Positions 26,301-37,989 of a stretch of 64,000 nucleotides of DNA are shown here, piece after piece. The position numbers and the translations under genes are program-made. Under the pieces are notes generated by a model, which was not told the DNA's origin, did no database searches, and was given only the letters and a program-made list of their open reading frames with translations. The DNA lies in the NCBI RefSeq assembly GCF_052857255.1, contig NC_135504.1, forward strand, positions 132,544,929-132,608,928, read 5' to 3'. How positions within the stretch are numbered: position 1 is the stretch's first letter; the number at the start of each line of letters is the position of its first letter. Source of the DNA: Amblyomma americanum (lineage: Eukaryota; Arthropoda; Arachnida; Ixodida; Ixodidae).

Positions 26301-29300
26301 TTTTAGATCGAAACTAGCAAGATTCACGAGCATCGATTTTACACGTCGTCGAAGAGTACACGAGGGAAAGGTGTAAACGTTTTCTCTCAGAACTGCGCGA
26401 AAAGTTGTATTCCGGCTCAAAACAACGGGATACATCGTTTTAGATCGAAACTAGCAAGATTCACAAGCATCAATTTTACAAGTCTTAGAAGAGTACACGA
26501 GAGAAAGGTGTAAACTTTTTCTCTCAGAACTGCGCGAAAACTTGTATTCCGGCTCAAACCAACGGGATACATCGTTATAGATCGAAACTAGCAAGATTCA
26601 CGAGCATCGATTTTACAAGTCGTCGAAGAGTAGACGAGAGAAAGGTGTAAACTTTTTCTCTCAGAACTGCGCGAAAACTTGTATTCCATCTCAAAACAAC
26701 GAGATACATCGTTTTAGATCGAAACTAGCAAGATTCACGGGCATCGATTTTACAAGTCTTCGATGAGTAGACGAGAGAAAGGTGTAAACTTTTTCTCTCA
26801 GAACTGCGCGAAAACTTGTATTCCGACTCAAAACAACGGGATACATCGTTTTAGATCGAAACTAGCAAAATTCACGAGCATCGATTTTACAAGACGTCGA
26901 AAAGTAGACGAGAGAAAGGTGTGAACTTTTTCTCTCAGAACTGCGCGAAAACTTGTATTCCGGCTAAAAACAATGGGATACATCGTTTTAGATCGAAACT
27001 AGCAAGATTCACGAGCATCGATTTTAGAAGTCGTCGAAGAGTAGACGAGAGAAAGGTGTAAACTTTTTCTCTCAGAACTGCGCGAAAACTTGTATTCCAT
27101 CTCAAAACAACGGGATACATCGTTTTAGGTCGAAACTAGCAAGATTCACGAGCATCGATTTTACAAGTCGTCGAATAGTAGACGAGAGAAAGGTGTAAAC
27201 TTTCTCAGAACTGCGCGAAAGCTTGTATTCCGGCTCAAAACAACGGGATTCATCGTTTTAGATCGAAACATGCAAGATTCACGAGCATCGATTTTACAAG
27301 TCCTCGAAGAGTAGACGAGAGAAAGGTGTAAACGTTTTCTCTCAAAAACTGCGCGAAAACTTGTATTCCGGCTCAAAAAAACGGCATACATCGTTTTAGA
27401 TCGAAACTAGCAAGATTCACGAGCATCGATATTACAAGTCGTCGAAGAGTAGACGAGAGAAAGGTGTAAACTTTTTCTCTCAGAACTGCGCGAAAACTTG
27501 TATTCCATCTCAAAACAACGAGATACATCGTTTTAGATCGAAACTAGCAAGATTCACGGGCATCGATTTTACAAGTCTTCGATGAGTAGACGAGAGAAAG
27601 GTGTAAACTTTTTCTCTCAGAACTACGCGAAAACTTGTATTCCGACTCAAAACAACGGGATACATCGTTTTAGATCGAAACTAGCAAAATTCACGAGCAT
27701 CGATTTTACAAGACGTCGAAAAGTAGACGAGAGAAAGGTGTGAACTTTTTCTCTCAGAACTGCGCGAAAACTTGTATTCCGGCTAAAAACAATGGGATAC
27801 ATCGTTTTAGATCGAAACTAGCAAGATTCACGAGCATCGATTTTACAAGTCGTCGAAAAGTAGACGAGGGAAAGGTGTACACTTTTTCTCTCAGAACTGC
27901 GCGAAAACTTGTATTCCGGCTCAAAACAACGGAATACATCGTTTTAGATCGAAACTAGCAAGATTCACGAGCATCGATTTTAGAAGTCGTCGAAGAGTAG
28001 ACGAGAGAAAGGTGTAAACTTTTTCTCTCAGAACTGCGCGAAAACTTGTATTCCATCTCAAAACAACGGGATACATCGTTTTAGGTCGAAACTAGCAAGA
28101 TTCACGAGCATCGATTTTACAAGTCGTCGAATAGTAGACGAGGGAAAGGTGTAAACTTTCTCAGAACTGCGCGAAAGCTTGTATTCCGGCTCAAAACAAC
28201 GGGATTCATCGTTTTAGATCGAAACTAGCAAGATTCACGAGCATCGATATTACAAGTCGTCGAAGAGTAGACGAGAGAAAGGTGTAAACTTTTTCTCTGA
28301 GAACTGCGCGAAAACTTGTTTTCCGGCTGAAAACAACGGGATACATCGTTTTAGATCGAAACTAGCAAGATTCACGAGCATCGATTTTACACGTCGTCGA
28401 AGAGTACACGAGGGAAAGGTGTAAACTTTTTCTCTCAGAACTGCGCGAAAAGTTGTATTCCGGCTCAAAACAACGGGATACATCGTTTTAGATCGAAACT
28501 AGCAAGATTCACAAGCATCAATTTTACAAGTCTTCGAAGAGTACACGAGAGAAAGGTGTAAACTTTTTCTCTCAGAACTGCGCGAAAACTTGTTTCCGAC
28601 TCAAAAAAACGGCATACATCGTTTTAGATCGAAACTAGCAAGATTCACGAGCATCGATTTTACATGTCCCCGAAGAGTAGACGAGGAAAGGTGTAAACTT
28701 TTTCTCTCAGAACTGCGCCAAAACTTGTATTCCGGCTCAGAACAACGGGTTACATCGTTTTAGATCGAAACTAGCAAGATTCACGAGCATCGATATTACA
28801 AGTCGTCGAAGAGTAGACGAGAGAAAGGTGTAAACTTTTTCTCTGAGAACTGCGCGAAAACTTGTATTCCGGCTCAAAACAACGGGATACATCGTTTTAG
28901 ATCGAAACTAGCAAGATTCACGGGCATCGATTTTACAAGTCTTCGAAGAGTAGACGAGAGAAAGGTGTAATCTTTTTCTCTCAGAACTGCGCAAAAACTT
29001 GTATTCCGACTCAAAACAACGGGATACATCGTTTTAGATCGAGACTAGCAAAATTCACGAGCATCGATTTTACAAGTCGTCGAAGAGTAGACGAGAAAAA
29101 GGTGTAAAATTTTTTTCTCAGAACTGCGCGAAAACTTGTATTCCGGCTCAAAACAACGGGATACATCGTTTTAGATCGAAACCAGCAAGATTCTCGAGCC
29201 TCGATTTTACAAGTCGTCGAAGAGTAGACGAGAGAAAGGTGTAAACTTTTTCTCTCAGAACTGCGCGAAAACTTGTATTCTATCTCAAAACAACGGGATA

Positions 29301-31804
29301 CATAGTTTTAGGTCGAAACTAGCAAGATTCACGAGCATCAATTTTACAAGTCGTCGAATAGTAGACGAGAGAAAGGTGTAAACGTTTTCGCTCAGAACTG
29401 CGCGAAAACTTGTATTCCGGCTCAAAACAACGGGATACATCGTTTTAGATCGAAACTAGCAAGATTCACGAGCATCGATTTTACATGTCCCCCAAGAGTA
29501 GACGAGGAAAGGTGTAAACTTTTTCTCTCAGAACTGCGCCAAAACTTGTATTCCGGCTCAGAACAACGGGTTACATCGTTTTAGATCGAAACTAGCAAGA
29601 TTCACGAGCATCGATATTACAAGTCGTCGAAGAGTAGACGAGAGAAAGGTGTAAACTTTTTCTCTGAGAACTGCGCGAAAACTTGTATTCCGGCTCAAAA
29701 CAACGGGATACATCGTTTTAGATCGAAACCAGCAAGATTCTCGAGCCTCGATTTTACAAGTCGTCGAAGAGTAGACGAGAGAAAGGTGTAAACTTTTTCT
29801 CTCAGAACTGCGCGAAAACTTGTATTCTATCTCAAAACAACGGGATACATAGTTTTAGGTCGAAACTAGCAAGATTCACGAGCATCAATTTTACAAGTCG
29901 TCGAATAGTAGACGAGAGAAAGGTGTAAACGTTTTCGCTCAGAACTGCGCGAAAACTTCTATTCCGGCTCAAAACAACGGGATACATCGTTTTAGATCGA
30001 AACTAGCAAGATTCACGAGCATCGATTTTACATGTCCCCCAAGAGTAGACGAGGAAAGGTGTAAACTTTTTCTCTCAGAACTGCGCCAAAACTTGTATTC
30101 CGGCTCAGAACAACGGGTTACATCGTTTTAGATCGAAACTAGCAAGATTCACGAGCATCGATATTACAAGTCGTCGAAGAGTAGACGAGAGAAAGGTGTA
30201 AACTTTTTCTCTGAGAACTGCGCGAAAAGTTGTATTCCGGTTCAAAACAACGGGATACATCGTTTTAGATCGAAACTAGCAAGATTCACATGCATCAATT
30301 TTACAAGTCTTCGAAGAGTAGACGAGAGAAAGGTGTAAACTTTTTCTCTCAGAACTGCGCGAAAACTTGTATTCCGACTCAAAACAACGGGATACATCGT
30401 TTTAGATCGAAACTAGCAAAATTCACGAGCATCGATTTCACAAGACGTCGAAGAGTAGACGAGAGAAAGGTGTAAACTTTTTCTCTCAGAACTGCGCGAA
30501 AACTTGTATTCTATCTCAAAACAACGGGATACATAGTTTTAGGTCGAAACTAGCAAGATTCACGAGCATCAATTTTACAAGTCGTCGAATAGTAGACGAG
30601 AGAAAGGTGTAAACGTTTTCGCTCAGAACTGCGCGAAAACTTGTATTCCGGCTCAAAACAACGGGATACATCGTTTTAGATCGAAACTAGCAAGATTCAC
30701 GAGCATCGATTTTACATGTCCCCCAAGAGTAGACGAGGAAAGGTGTAAACTTTTTCTCTCAGAACTGCGCCAAAACTTGTATTCCGGCTCAAAACAACGG
30801 GATACATCGTTTTAGATCGAAACCAGCAAGATTCTCGAGCCTCGATTTTACAAGTCGTCGAAGAGTAGACGAGAGAAAGGTGTAAACTTTTTCTCTCAGA
30901 ACGGCGCCAAAACTTTTATTCCTGCTCAGAACAACGGGTTACATCGTTTTAGATCGAAACTAGCAAGATTCACGAGCATCGATTTTACACGTCGTCGAAG
31001 AGTACACGAGGGAAAGGTGTAAACTTTTTCTCTCAGAACTGCGCGAAAACTTGTATTCCGGCTCAAAACAACGGGATACATCGCTTTAGATCGAAACCAG
31101 CAAAATTCTCGAGCCTCGATTTTACAAGTGGTCGAAGTGTAGACGAGAGAAAGGTGTAAACTTTTTCTCTCAGAACTGCGCGAAAACTTGTATTCCGGCT
31201 CAAAACAACGGGATTCATCGTTTTAGATCGAAACTAGCAAGATTCACGAGCATCGATTTTACAAGTCCTCGAAGAGTAGACGAGAGAAAGGTGTAAACTT
31301 TTTCTCTCAGAACTGCGAGAAAACTTGTATTCCGGCTAAAAAAAAACGGGATACATCGTTTTAGATCGAAACTAGCAAGATTCACGAGCATCGATTTTAC
31401 AAGTCCTCGAAGAGTAGACGAGAGAAAGGTGTAAACTTTTTCTCTCAGAACTGCGCCAAAACTTGTATTCCGGCTCAGAACAACGGGTTAAATCGTTTTA
31501 GATCGAAACTAGCAAGATTCACGAGCATAGATATTACAAGTCGTCGAAGAGTAGACGAGAGAAAGGTGTAAACTTTTTCTCTCAGAACTGCGCGAAAACT
31601 TGTATTCCATCTCAAAACAACGGGATACATCGTTTTAGGTCGAACTAGCAAGATTCACGAGCATCGATTTTACAAGTCGTCGAATAGTAGACGAGAGAAA
31701 GGTGTAAGCTTTCTCTCTCAGAACTGCGCGAAAACTTGTATTCCGGCTCAAAACAACGGGATTCATCGTTTTAGATCGAAACTAGCAAGATTCACGAGCA
31801 TCGA

Positions 31805-33120
31805 GTGGCACATTAGTTGCGCTACGAGAGCGCCAAGAATGTGCCGAGGCGAAGCGTCGAAGTCTGAACGCTACACGTACGACGGAGCGCAGGAGGCACC
31901 GTTTCTTCTGCGTCGCGCCAGCGTCTCGTCTACCGGCGTTGCCGCTCGAAACCCGCTGGAGAGGGTCACCAAACACGTGCGGTCAATGGGACGTCTCCAG
32001 AGGAAGATGTCCGGAGATCATAGATAAAGCCGCTCAATTATCCTCTGCCCGTAGCTATCATCCCGTTAAGCGGCAATGGCAACCTACTGCAGAAGCAAGG
32101 GGAACAATAGGGCAGGGATCGCAGGGGCGGTGGCGCCGTCACAGCTATGTGGATTGATCTGGAAGTCACTGCGAACACACGGCGAGACATTTGTTTTCAC
32201 CAATCTTCACCTACGAGGTGTTTAAGGTGCCGTCGCTGACACCTGGCCTAGCCAGATGTCTGAGACTACCTGCGTCGGCTTGCTCTAAGCGCCGGAATTA
32301 CGCCTCCGGCGACGCCAGTAGCCGAAGCGCTGACGCGACGCCTAAGAAACGCTGCCTTGTGGTTCGGACTGGAAACGCGCTGCAGTTCGAGCAAAGGCCA
32401 AACGCTATTGGAAAGCTGCACTGTACGACGCTAACCTGCAGGAGCAGCAATGGGTTATTCGCTGGGCAGTCACTATACCGCATGCTTAATTATGGTATAT
32501 ATGCATGCGTGTGCGCTCCATGAACGCAAGCGGACACCTTACAAGTGCCTGAGTACAACTTTTCAATGTGTGTTCCTCTTTCGATGAGGCAGCTCGAGAT
32601 AAAGGCGCCGCACGATATTATGTTAAATTTCGTTCCACTACGTGTTTCACACTACAAAGCGCTCGTAACTCTGCCAGAGCGACAAAGCAACAGTCGCCCA
32701 ATTATGTTAGACAGCACCATTAAAATCAAATACACCAAGTTCAAAAGCAATGCTGACAAACTAGCACTCATCTGCTCGACAACATCTGTAATCAACATTG
32801 TGTTCACGTGCACCCGCCGTGGACACAAATGAGTTCTTTTTCAAGCGTTTGCTGCCTCGGCGTGGTTTCTCCAGCGCATAGAATTTCACACCACATTGGC
32901 CGTAAAGAAATGAACTCCAACACACAGCTTGAAAAGTTTTATCGTGGTGCCCTATATATCCCGCAAATGAAACATTCTGTTAACGCCTGAATGTTCCGAA
33001 AATAAAGTAAGGACCAAAGGAGCTTAGTTGGAGTGATAGGGACAAGGCCCCGGGACATGGAAACAAGATTAGATACTTCCACACCCAATCTCCCGATTAA
33101 AGCAAGAAGTTTCGATGTAG
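31805..33120. other. Unique-looking DNA flanking the satellite, no gene recognised
   Basis: The array ends inside a monomer and GC-richer non-repetitive DNA follows. ORFs of 60-110 codons occur on both strands but none resembles a family I know. A segment near 31905-31932 is partly the reverse complement of 32323-32352 (shared cgtttctt and gcgtcgcg blocks), so this may be remnants of a dispersed repeat. Around 32390-32480 the plus strand reads like the C-terminal end of a LINE protein, but too weakly to call. Confidence 0.5.
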
Positions 33121-33124
33121 GCGA

Positions 33125-33275
33125 AATTGTAGAGGCCCCTGTGTTGTGCGATGTCACTGCTCGTTAAAGAAGCCCAGGTGGTCGAAATTGCTACAGGCCT
33201 TCACTGGGCGTCCTTCATAGCTTGAGTCGCTTAGAGACGCTAAGCCTAATAAACGAGACCACACCACACCAAATC
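33125..33275 (+). mobile_element. SINE body/tail fragment
   Basis: Contains the tick SINE body phrase ccaggtggtcgaaatt, followed by a tail of the type 'gcgtccttcatagcttgagtcg…taagcctaataaa'. The tRNA-like head is missing. A related tail fragment is at 37706-37815. Confidence 0.6.
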
Positions 33276-33487
33276 AAAGAACAAAAACTGTAGGACGCTT
33301 AAGCTTTGCCTTTAAAAGTGAGACGCGACAGCGTGTCGCAGCGTTGCCGAGTATTAGTACACGGAACGGAACGCCACTGCCCATTCGGCGCGACGCGTGG
33401 CCCGTTGGACAATTTAAGGAAAGTACGCCTGGCTCACACATCTCGGCGCAAACCCGAAACGGGCCGTAAGGGAACGAACATGAAATG

Positions 33488-33575
33488 AGAAATTGCTGTT
33501 GGAGAAAGGAAATGACGCCTGACACATTTCTCGCTGGACACCCGGATCGCGCCGTAAGGGAAGAAAAAATCGGTC
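33488..33575 (-). mobile_element. SINE 3' fragment
   Basis: Carries the antisense SINE 3' end: aaaggaaatg followed by ggacacccgga and cgccgtaaggga. Only this end is present. A further sense-strand scrap with cccttacggcgcggttcag lies at 33700-33722. Confidence 0.55.
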
Positions 33576-33672
33576 GATCAATCGATCAATCAATCAGTCA
33601 TTCAATTAATCAATTGATTGACCGATCGATGAATCCATCACTCAATGAATCAATTCATCTATCAATCAATCC
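33568..33672. repeat. Tetranucleotide microsatellite (ATCA/ATCG/ATTG)
   Basis: Runs of atcaatca-type tetranucleotides with scattered substitutions, next to a SINE 3' end, a common place for such repeats to arise. Confidence 0.85.
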
Positions 33673-33800
33673 TTAACGCGACAGCGTTAAAGATTTGATT
33701 CCCTTACGGCGCGGTTCAGAAGTGCACCGAGATGCGTCATTTTTCGCTCCCGGCCAAAGACGCCGACGACACCGGCTTTTCTTTGACACGAGCTCCTTAA

Positions 33801-34352
33801 AGGGAAGCTGAAACGGTTTTAAAATTGCATGAAACGCTGTGGTTGGGAAGAAGGGACATTAAAAATCATGTGTGTAAATTTTTTCCCTATTCTGCTCGCA
33901 AAATAAGCCGCAATCGCTTGTTAAAAACCCGCCGCCGACAGGCCCTCTTCGCTTCCTGAAGCGCCGAATGGGGGGACGGAATTGGCGGAAGTGACACCAT
34001 TCACGGGTAGTCTGCCAGCCGTCCTGCTTTGCTTGCTGCTTTTCGGCCCGCGGTTTGGTGAACGACGGATCCATAATTTGCACAACGCAGTTCTCAAGCC
34101 AGCTGAACAAAAGCGCTACGCAGCAGCACAGTCGGTGCTGGCCGCAGATCCCCGTAGATGACGTCACGACGATCCCGGCTATAAGCGGCGTTTGCTCAGC
34201 GCCCTGAGACGCTGGTGCCCGTTTTCTTCCAAAAAACAGCTTTTTTTGTTTATTTCTGCTCTTTTAGAATGCGATATTCTTTTTCAGCGGACTAAAAACT
34301 ATAAAATGCCGCATGGAACTGATTTTTTTTCGAAAAGTGCTTCAGCTTCCCT
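33801..34352. mobile_element. TTAA-flanked MITE, 552 bp
   Basis: The left end reads agggaagctgaaacgg just after TTAA (33797-33800). The right end reads gcttcagcttccct just before TTAA (34353-34356). These are inverted copies, so the element has terminal inverted repeats of about 12-16 bp and a TTAA duplication, the target preference of piggyBac-type transposases. The inside has no transposase-like ORF; a 102-codon antisense ORF at 33859-34167 resembles nothing I know. It is best read as a non-autonomous element moved by a transposase encoded elsewhere. Confidence 0.75.
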
Positions 34353-34552
34353 TTAAAGCTGTCGCGTTAAAATTGCCAGTATCATTGACGCGTTCGCTCT
34401 CGTCAGTGATCGATAAGGTCAAGCGAGCGTCATACGCGTTCGCATGCAGCCGCTCTCTGCCCTTCACCCTCCCTAATTCTTTCCCTCCCTTGTGCTTGAA
34501 TTCGCTCGTGCTCCCTCCTGTTATACTTTTACGCGCCGCGCAGAGGGATACA

Positions 34553-34612
34553 TGTAGTGGAGAGCTGCGGAATAATTTTGACCACATGGTGTCTTTAACA
34601 TGCACTGACATC
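34553..34612 (-). mobile_element. SINE body fragment, antisense half of an inverted pair
   Basis: Reads antisense as the SINE body (gtagtggagagctgcggaat, then the ttaacatgcactgacatcg end). It abuts a sense fragment starting at 34619, giving a small inverted junction. Confidence 0.6.
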
Positions 34613-34618
34613 GTAGGT

Positions 34619-34765
34619 GAGCCCTCCAGTACGGCACCTCTTTCTTCCGTTCTTCTTTCACTACCTCCTTTGTCCTTCCTCTTGCAGCGCGGTTAGGCTG
34701 TCCGCCGAGAAATGTGAGACAGTTGTTGCTTCATTTTCTTTCCCCAAAACCAATTTTCATTTTTT
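34619..34765 (+). mobile_element. SINE 3' half, sense
   Basis: Reads gagccctccagtacggcacc, a CT-rich body, gcgcggttaggctgtccgcc, and a tail ending ccaaaaccaattttca, the typical Ruka-type 3' end. The tRNA-like head is absent. Confidence 0.7.
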
Positions 34766-35094
34766 AGACAGCGGAGAATCAAACCCTTGCAACTGACGTT
34801 AGCGGGTATTGGTATTAACGCGCGTCGAGACAGAGTGCCTCGACTTGCCAGGACATTTGAGATGAAAGCACCTAAGAAGCAACGGCCCCGTGCAGGAACC
34901 TCAGCTAAGGATGCTGCGCATAAGCAACACGCACAGGTTCGCGTCTCTGCAACGGCAAAGAGGGTTCGTTCATATGACGTCCTTTACCGCGTTCTTGGCT
35001 TACAGCGTTGAAAGCGAGCAAACAACAGCTCAGCGCCGATTGGAAACAGGCTACGTCAGGACCTCGAAGTTTGTTTACGGGGGTTTAACATCGC

Positions 35095-35190
35095 AAAAAG
35101 AGTTAGGCTGTGAGGGACGCCGTAGGAAAGGGGTCCGAAAATTTCGACCACCTGTGCTTCTTTAACTTGCACTGACATCGCACTCTACTG
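35095..35190 (-). mobile_element. SINE body fragment
   Basis: Antisense body with gaaaatttcgaccacctg and ttaacttgcactgacatcg. Short and diverged. Confidence 0.5.
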
Positions 35191-36150
35191 GCCTGTACGA
35201 TTTCATGCCGTGTTTCGATGGAAGCAAAATTCTATAGGCCCGTTCGCGCTTGACACATAAAGTATAGATGGGATGTGCGTCAATACCCCGATGTTCTATC
35301 ACGCAAAGGTGATGCAATAAAATTCATTCAGCTCTCCACAAACACGGGCAAAAACAGTGTACAAAAACAGCTAGCGCTCACAATTTTCCCTTCAGGGTTG
35401 AACACTGGTCATATTTTACCCCAAAAAAGAATTTCCTTCCGCGCAATCTAGCGAAGAAGTCCACAAAATCTGCCTAACAGAAACGCGGTTTTCTTCGCTA
35501 TCCGCAGAAATCTTAGGTATCGCATTTTGGCGCGGCTGATCTGCAACAACCCGAAATAAGCTTTTGTTTAGAGGACGACTCGGGCGGAGCTGTCCGCCTA
35601 CGTTCCAAGATAAAATGAGGTTCCTGGTGCAGCCAGCGCACAATTATATGCATGGCGCCCTGCAAAATATTTATACAATCATGCCTCCCTGTAGCCGCAA
35701 GCAGTACTATTGAACTAGCGCATAGAAACACTAGTAGAACAGGAGCGGACATACCATTTGTTCCCATTGCAGTGCAATCCTCCTCGAGGTGCCAGAGGCG
35801 CTTGTTGCACCGAAGTCACGAACGCTCGTCGAACAGGTGAACACCGAAACGCGTTGCCCGGGAGAAAGAATTTGAAAGGACGCGTCCACACGTGGGCATT
35901 GGCCTGGGAGAGGCCTCCACGCTACCAAGACGATTCTCTAAGGGGGAGGGGTGGCTTGCGAGAGACTTGGACCCTAGCAAGACTATTCTCTGAGGGGGGA
36001 CAGATACTAAAGCTCGGGGACAGCTTTCTGTGGCTTAGTGAGGGAAGTTGGGAACGCGTGCCGCCAGGTAACAGGCCTGCGTCTGTGGCTCGCGGTCGCG
36101 TGCAAAGAGCGCGCATGTGAAAGGGGGCGTCTCACGCTTCTAGATTCCAC
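35191..36150. other. No gene recognised
   Basis: ORFs up to 120 codons (35758-36120, plus) overlap on both strands and show no recognisable domain. Near 35915-36000 a motif with gattctctaagggggag is repeated imperfectly after about 65 bp. Confidence 0.4.
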
Positions 36151-36154
36151 TGCA

Positions 36155-36270
36155 CATGTGACGACAAGCTATTTAAGTACGTTTCACGCATGCAATAAAA
36201 TCAGTTGGAAGTTGGCGCTTCGTCCTGTCTCCTACCCTATGTGTCTTGTCCTTTTTTGCGCCTAAAACTA
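36155..36270 (+). mobile_element. Possible LTR or Penelope-type terminal fragment
   Basis: Contains the poly(A)-signal-like gcaataaaatcag followed by a pyrimidine-rich block (ttcgtcctgtctcctaccct…cttgtccttttttgcgcc). I have an impression that such blocks recur as retroelement ends in tick DNA. No second copy is in the window. Confidence 0.25.
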
Positions 36271-36394
36271 TTTAAATATGCATAGAAAGCTGTATCTCAG
36301 TATACACACTTAATGAGCGCAGATTCACGTGTCGTTTCCTCGGTAAAAGTCACAGAGGCCACCGGATTTTCACAGCCGGTAGCATATTGGTGGC

Positions 36395-36700
36395 AGGAGT
36401 AAAACTTTATTGGACCCACTGGGGCGGGATTTGGAGGAGAGTGGAGGGTTTCACCGCTGCCTTGCCTCGGTGGTAGTCCTCAATCCGGGACACCATTAGC
36501 GGTAGCCGCTGCCGGTGCTCTTTGAACCAGAGCACTCTGGGATTCCAGGTCCAAGTAGCTGGACATGTTCGCCTCCCAGCCATCTCTCATTGGATGGTTT
36601 ACTCTCTTCATAGGCGAATTTTTCTGGCATGCTCATGCCAAATGATATGCGTCGGCCTACTTGTCACAAAATCTACAGTACCCAGAAATAGTTGGCTACA
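36395..36700 (-). mobile_element. Probable LINE 3' end
   Basis: On the minus strand the stretch ends in ccaataaagttttactcc, a polyadenylation-like end typical of LINE 3' UTRs. Upstream codons are broken by stops. The family is not identifiable. Confidence 0.35.
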
Positions 36701-36850
36701 TGTGTTTAGAATCGCGGAGCTTAGAAACGACCCCGTTTGAAGCCTATTTAGGAGGTCGTTCCTCATTTCTATCCAGGCCTTTGGGGGGCTATGAGAACGT
36801 CTGCCTACTGAGGCGCAGATATGCTGTAATGTCCGCATATAATTCGTATT

Positions 36851-37137
36851 TTTTGGAAAGGAAATGGCGCAGTATCTCTCTCATATACCGTTGAACACCT
36901 GAACCACGCCATAAGGGAAGGGATAAATGTGAGAGTGAGAGAAGAAAGAGCTGCCATAGTAAAGGGCTCCGGAATAATCTGGACCACCCGTGGGTCTTCA
37001 ACGTGCATTGACATCGCACAGCACACGGGCGCCTTAGCGTTTTGCCGCCATAAAAACGCAGCCGCCTCGGTCGGGTTCAGACCCGGGTACTCCAGATCAG
37101 TAGCCGAGCGCCCTAACCACTGAGCCACCGCGGCGGG
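36851..37137 (-). mobile_element. Near full-length Ruka-type tRNA SINE
   Basis: On the minus strand this begins with a tRNA-like head (ccgcggtggctcagtggtta, the A-box region; gggtctgaaccc, the B-box region). A body follows with the ggtggtccagattattccgg phrase, a CT-rich stretch, and a tail ending in ccatttcctttcc. The order head, body, tail is complete and the length is about 287 bp. Such elements are transcribed by RNA polymerase III and moved by a partner LINE. This is the best-preserved copy in the window. Confidence 0.8.
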
Positions 37138-37289
37138 TATATGTAGTGAGCGGATTCGGTACAGGAGTCCCGACAGAGTCTGGGAAGTCAGTGGAACTCA
37201 GCTGGAGAGACGCCCGGGCGGCTGTGTGAGCATCCTCGTTCCTCCCTGGTGTCCGGGCACCCGAACCAATTGTTTTGTTGTCTGTATTG

Positions 37290-37570
37290 AGCTAAGTTTC
37301 GCGTTTGCAAACATTTTTCTAACATTCGGCGCTGTTCTTCCCCTTATATAATTTCGACAGCCTTATATAATAATATATAATATATATATATAATATATAA
37401 TTTCGACGTCACGCTCCCTGCGCCCTTTTTTCAAACGTATTTAAACCTGATGCACTTTCTAATCCTTCTCATTGTGAACAAGGCTCTCGTACGGGAGCCG
37501 AAACGTCATTTTGTTTTTTTGTTTTTTACTTTTCGTCGGCGTACTCCTTTTAAGTTTTATTTTTTTAGCC
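37290..37570 (+). mobile_element. Penelope-like terminal fragment with hammerhead-like core
   Basis: An AT-rich segment leads to gtgaaca (37474-37480), a hairpin made of ggctctcg and cgggagcc (37482-37499), then gaaac and gtc (37500-37507). This order matches a type I hammerhead ribozyme: CUGANGA box, stem II, GAAA, cleavage triplet GUC. The first box has two mismatches, so self-cleavage is doubtful. Published work places such minimal hammerheads in Penelope-like retroelement terminal repeats. The downstream T-rich block ending cgtcggcgtactcc resembles the antisense of the palindromic element at 56162-56314. No reverse transcriptase ORF is present. Confidence 0.5.
37355..37402. repeat. TA-rich microsatellite
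   Basis: Short run of tatataataatatataat-type sequence between two copies of the phrase ataatttcgac. Confidence 0.85.
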
Positions 37571-37705
37571 TTGTTGAGAATAAGAAATTATGTGCATGGC
37601 ATCGGAGTGAGTGGCTGCCAGCGCCGTCGCCACAGTGAAACCAGTAAAGTTGTGTTAGCCGAACTGGCAGCAAAATCACTCATTTAACTTTACTGTGCGA
37701 AGTCA

Positions 37706-37815
37706 GTACACGCTAAACAGCTCCAGGTGTTCGAAATTTCCAGAGCTCTTCTCGGCGGCGTCGCTCATAGCCTGAGCCGCTGTGGGATATTAAACCCTAA
37801 TTGAAAATTGAAAAT
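37706..37815 (+). mobile_element. SINE tail fragment
   Basis: Reads ctccaggtgttcgaaatttc, then gcgtcgctcatagcctgagc, then gggatattaaaccctaattg, matching the tail subtype also seen at 33125-33275. Confidence 0.6.
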
Positions 37816-37824
37816 TCGTTTTAG

Positions 37825-37989
37825 CGGAAAGGAAATGGCGCAGTATCTGTCTCACATAGGCACACACCTGAACCGTGCCGTGCTAGGAGAAGGAATAAAG
37901 GAGGGAGTGAAACAAGAAAATGAGAAAGAGGTGCCGTAGTGGAGTGCTCCGGAATAATTTTGACCACCTGGGGATGTTTAACGTGCAGT
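37825..37989 (-). mobile_element. SINE 3' half, left arm of a head-to-head pair
   Basis: Antisense SINE running from its 3' end (aaaggaaatggcgcagtatc) to the body phrase gaccacctggggatgtttaa. It meets a sense copy at about 37990, so the two form a long hairpin-capable inverted repeat. Confidence 0.75.

Larger units (their letters stand above)
1..31804. repeat. Satellite DNA array, 137-bp monomer
   Basis: The whole stretch is a head-to-tail tandem array. Successive monomers begin with gtaaac at 134, 271 and 408, a spacing of exactly 137 bp, giving about 232 copies. Common variants are a 133-bp monomer lacking 4 bp in the T-rich tract (for example at 1, 6830 and 11060), monomers with a 2-bp loss in the cttgtttccgac block, and point variants such as catgtcccc for caagtcgtc. 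Left-hand monomers run off the window edge. The right edge at 31804 is abrupt. The short ORFs on both strands are by-products of the repeat: 137 is not a multiple of 3, so frames rotate, and most monomers carry an in-frame stop. Such arrays are typical of pericentromeric or subtelomeric heterochromatin. I cannot match this one to a named tick satellite. Confidence 0.98.

Noticed and set aside
3976..30475. About 22 ORFs of 60-81 codons inside the satellite on both strands
   Set aside because: They recur at satellite block offsets, span monomer junctions and arise because 137 is not a multiple of three; variants in monomers create or remove their stops. No start context or domain supports them.
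1..31804. CRISPR-like array
   Set aside because: The repeats are contiguous 137-bp units without spacers, in a eukaryotic context with no cas genes.
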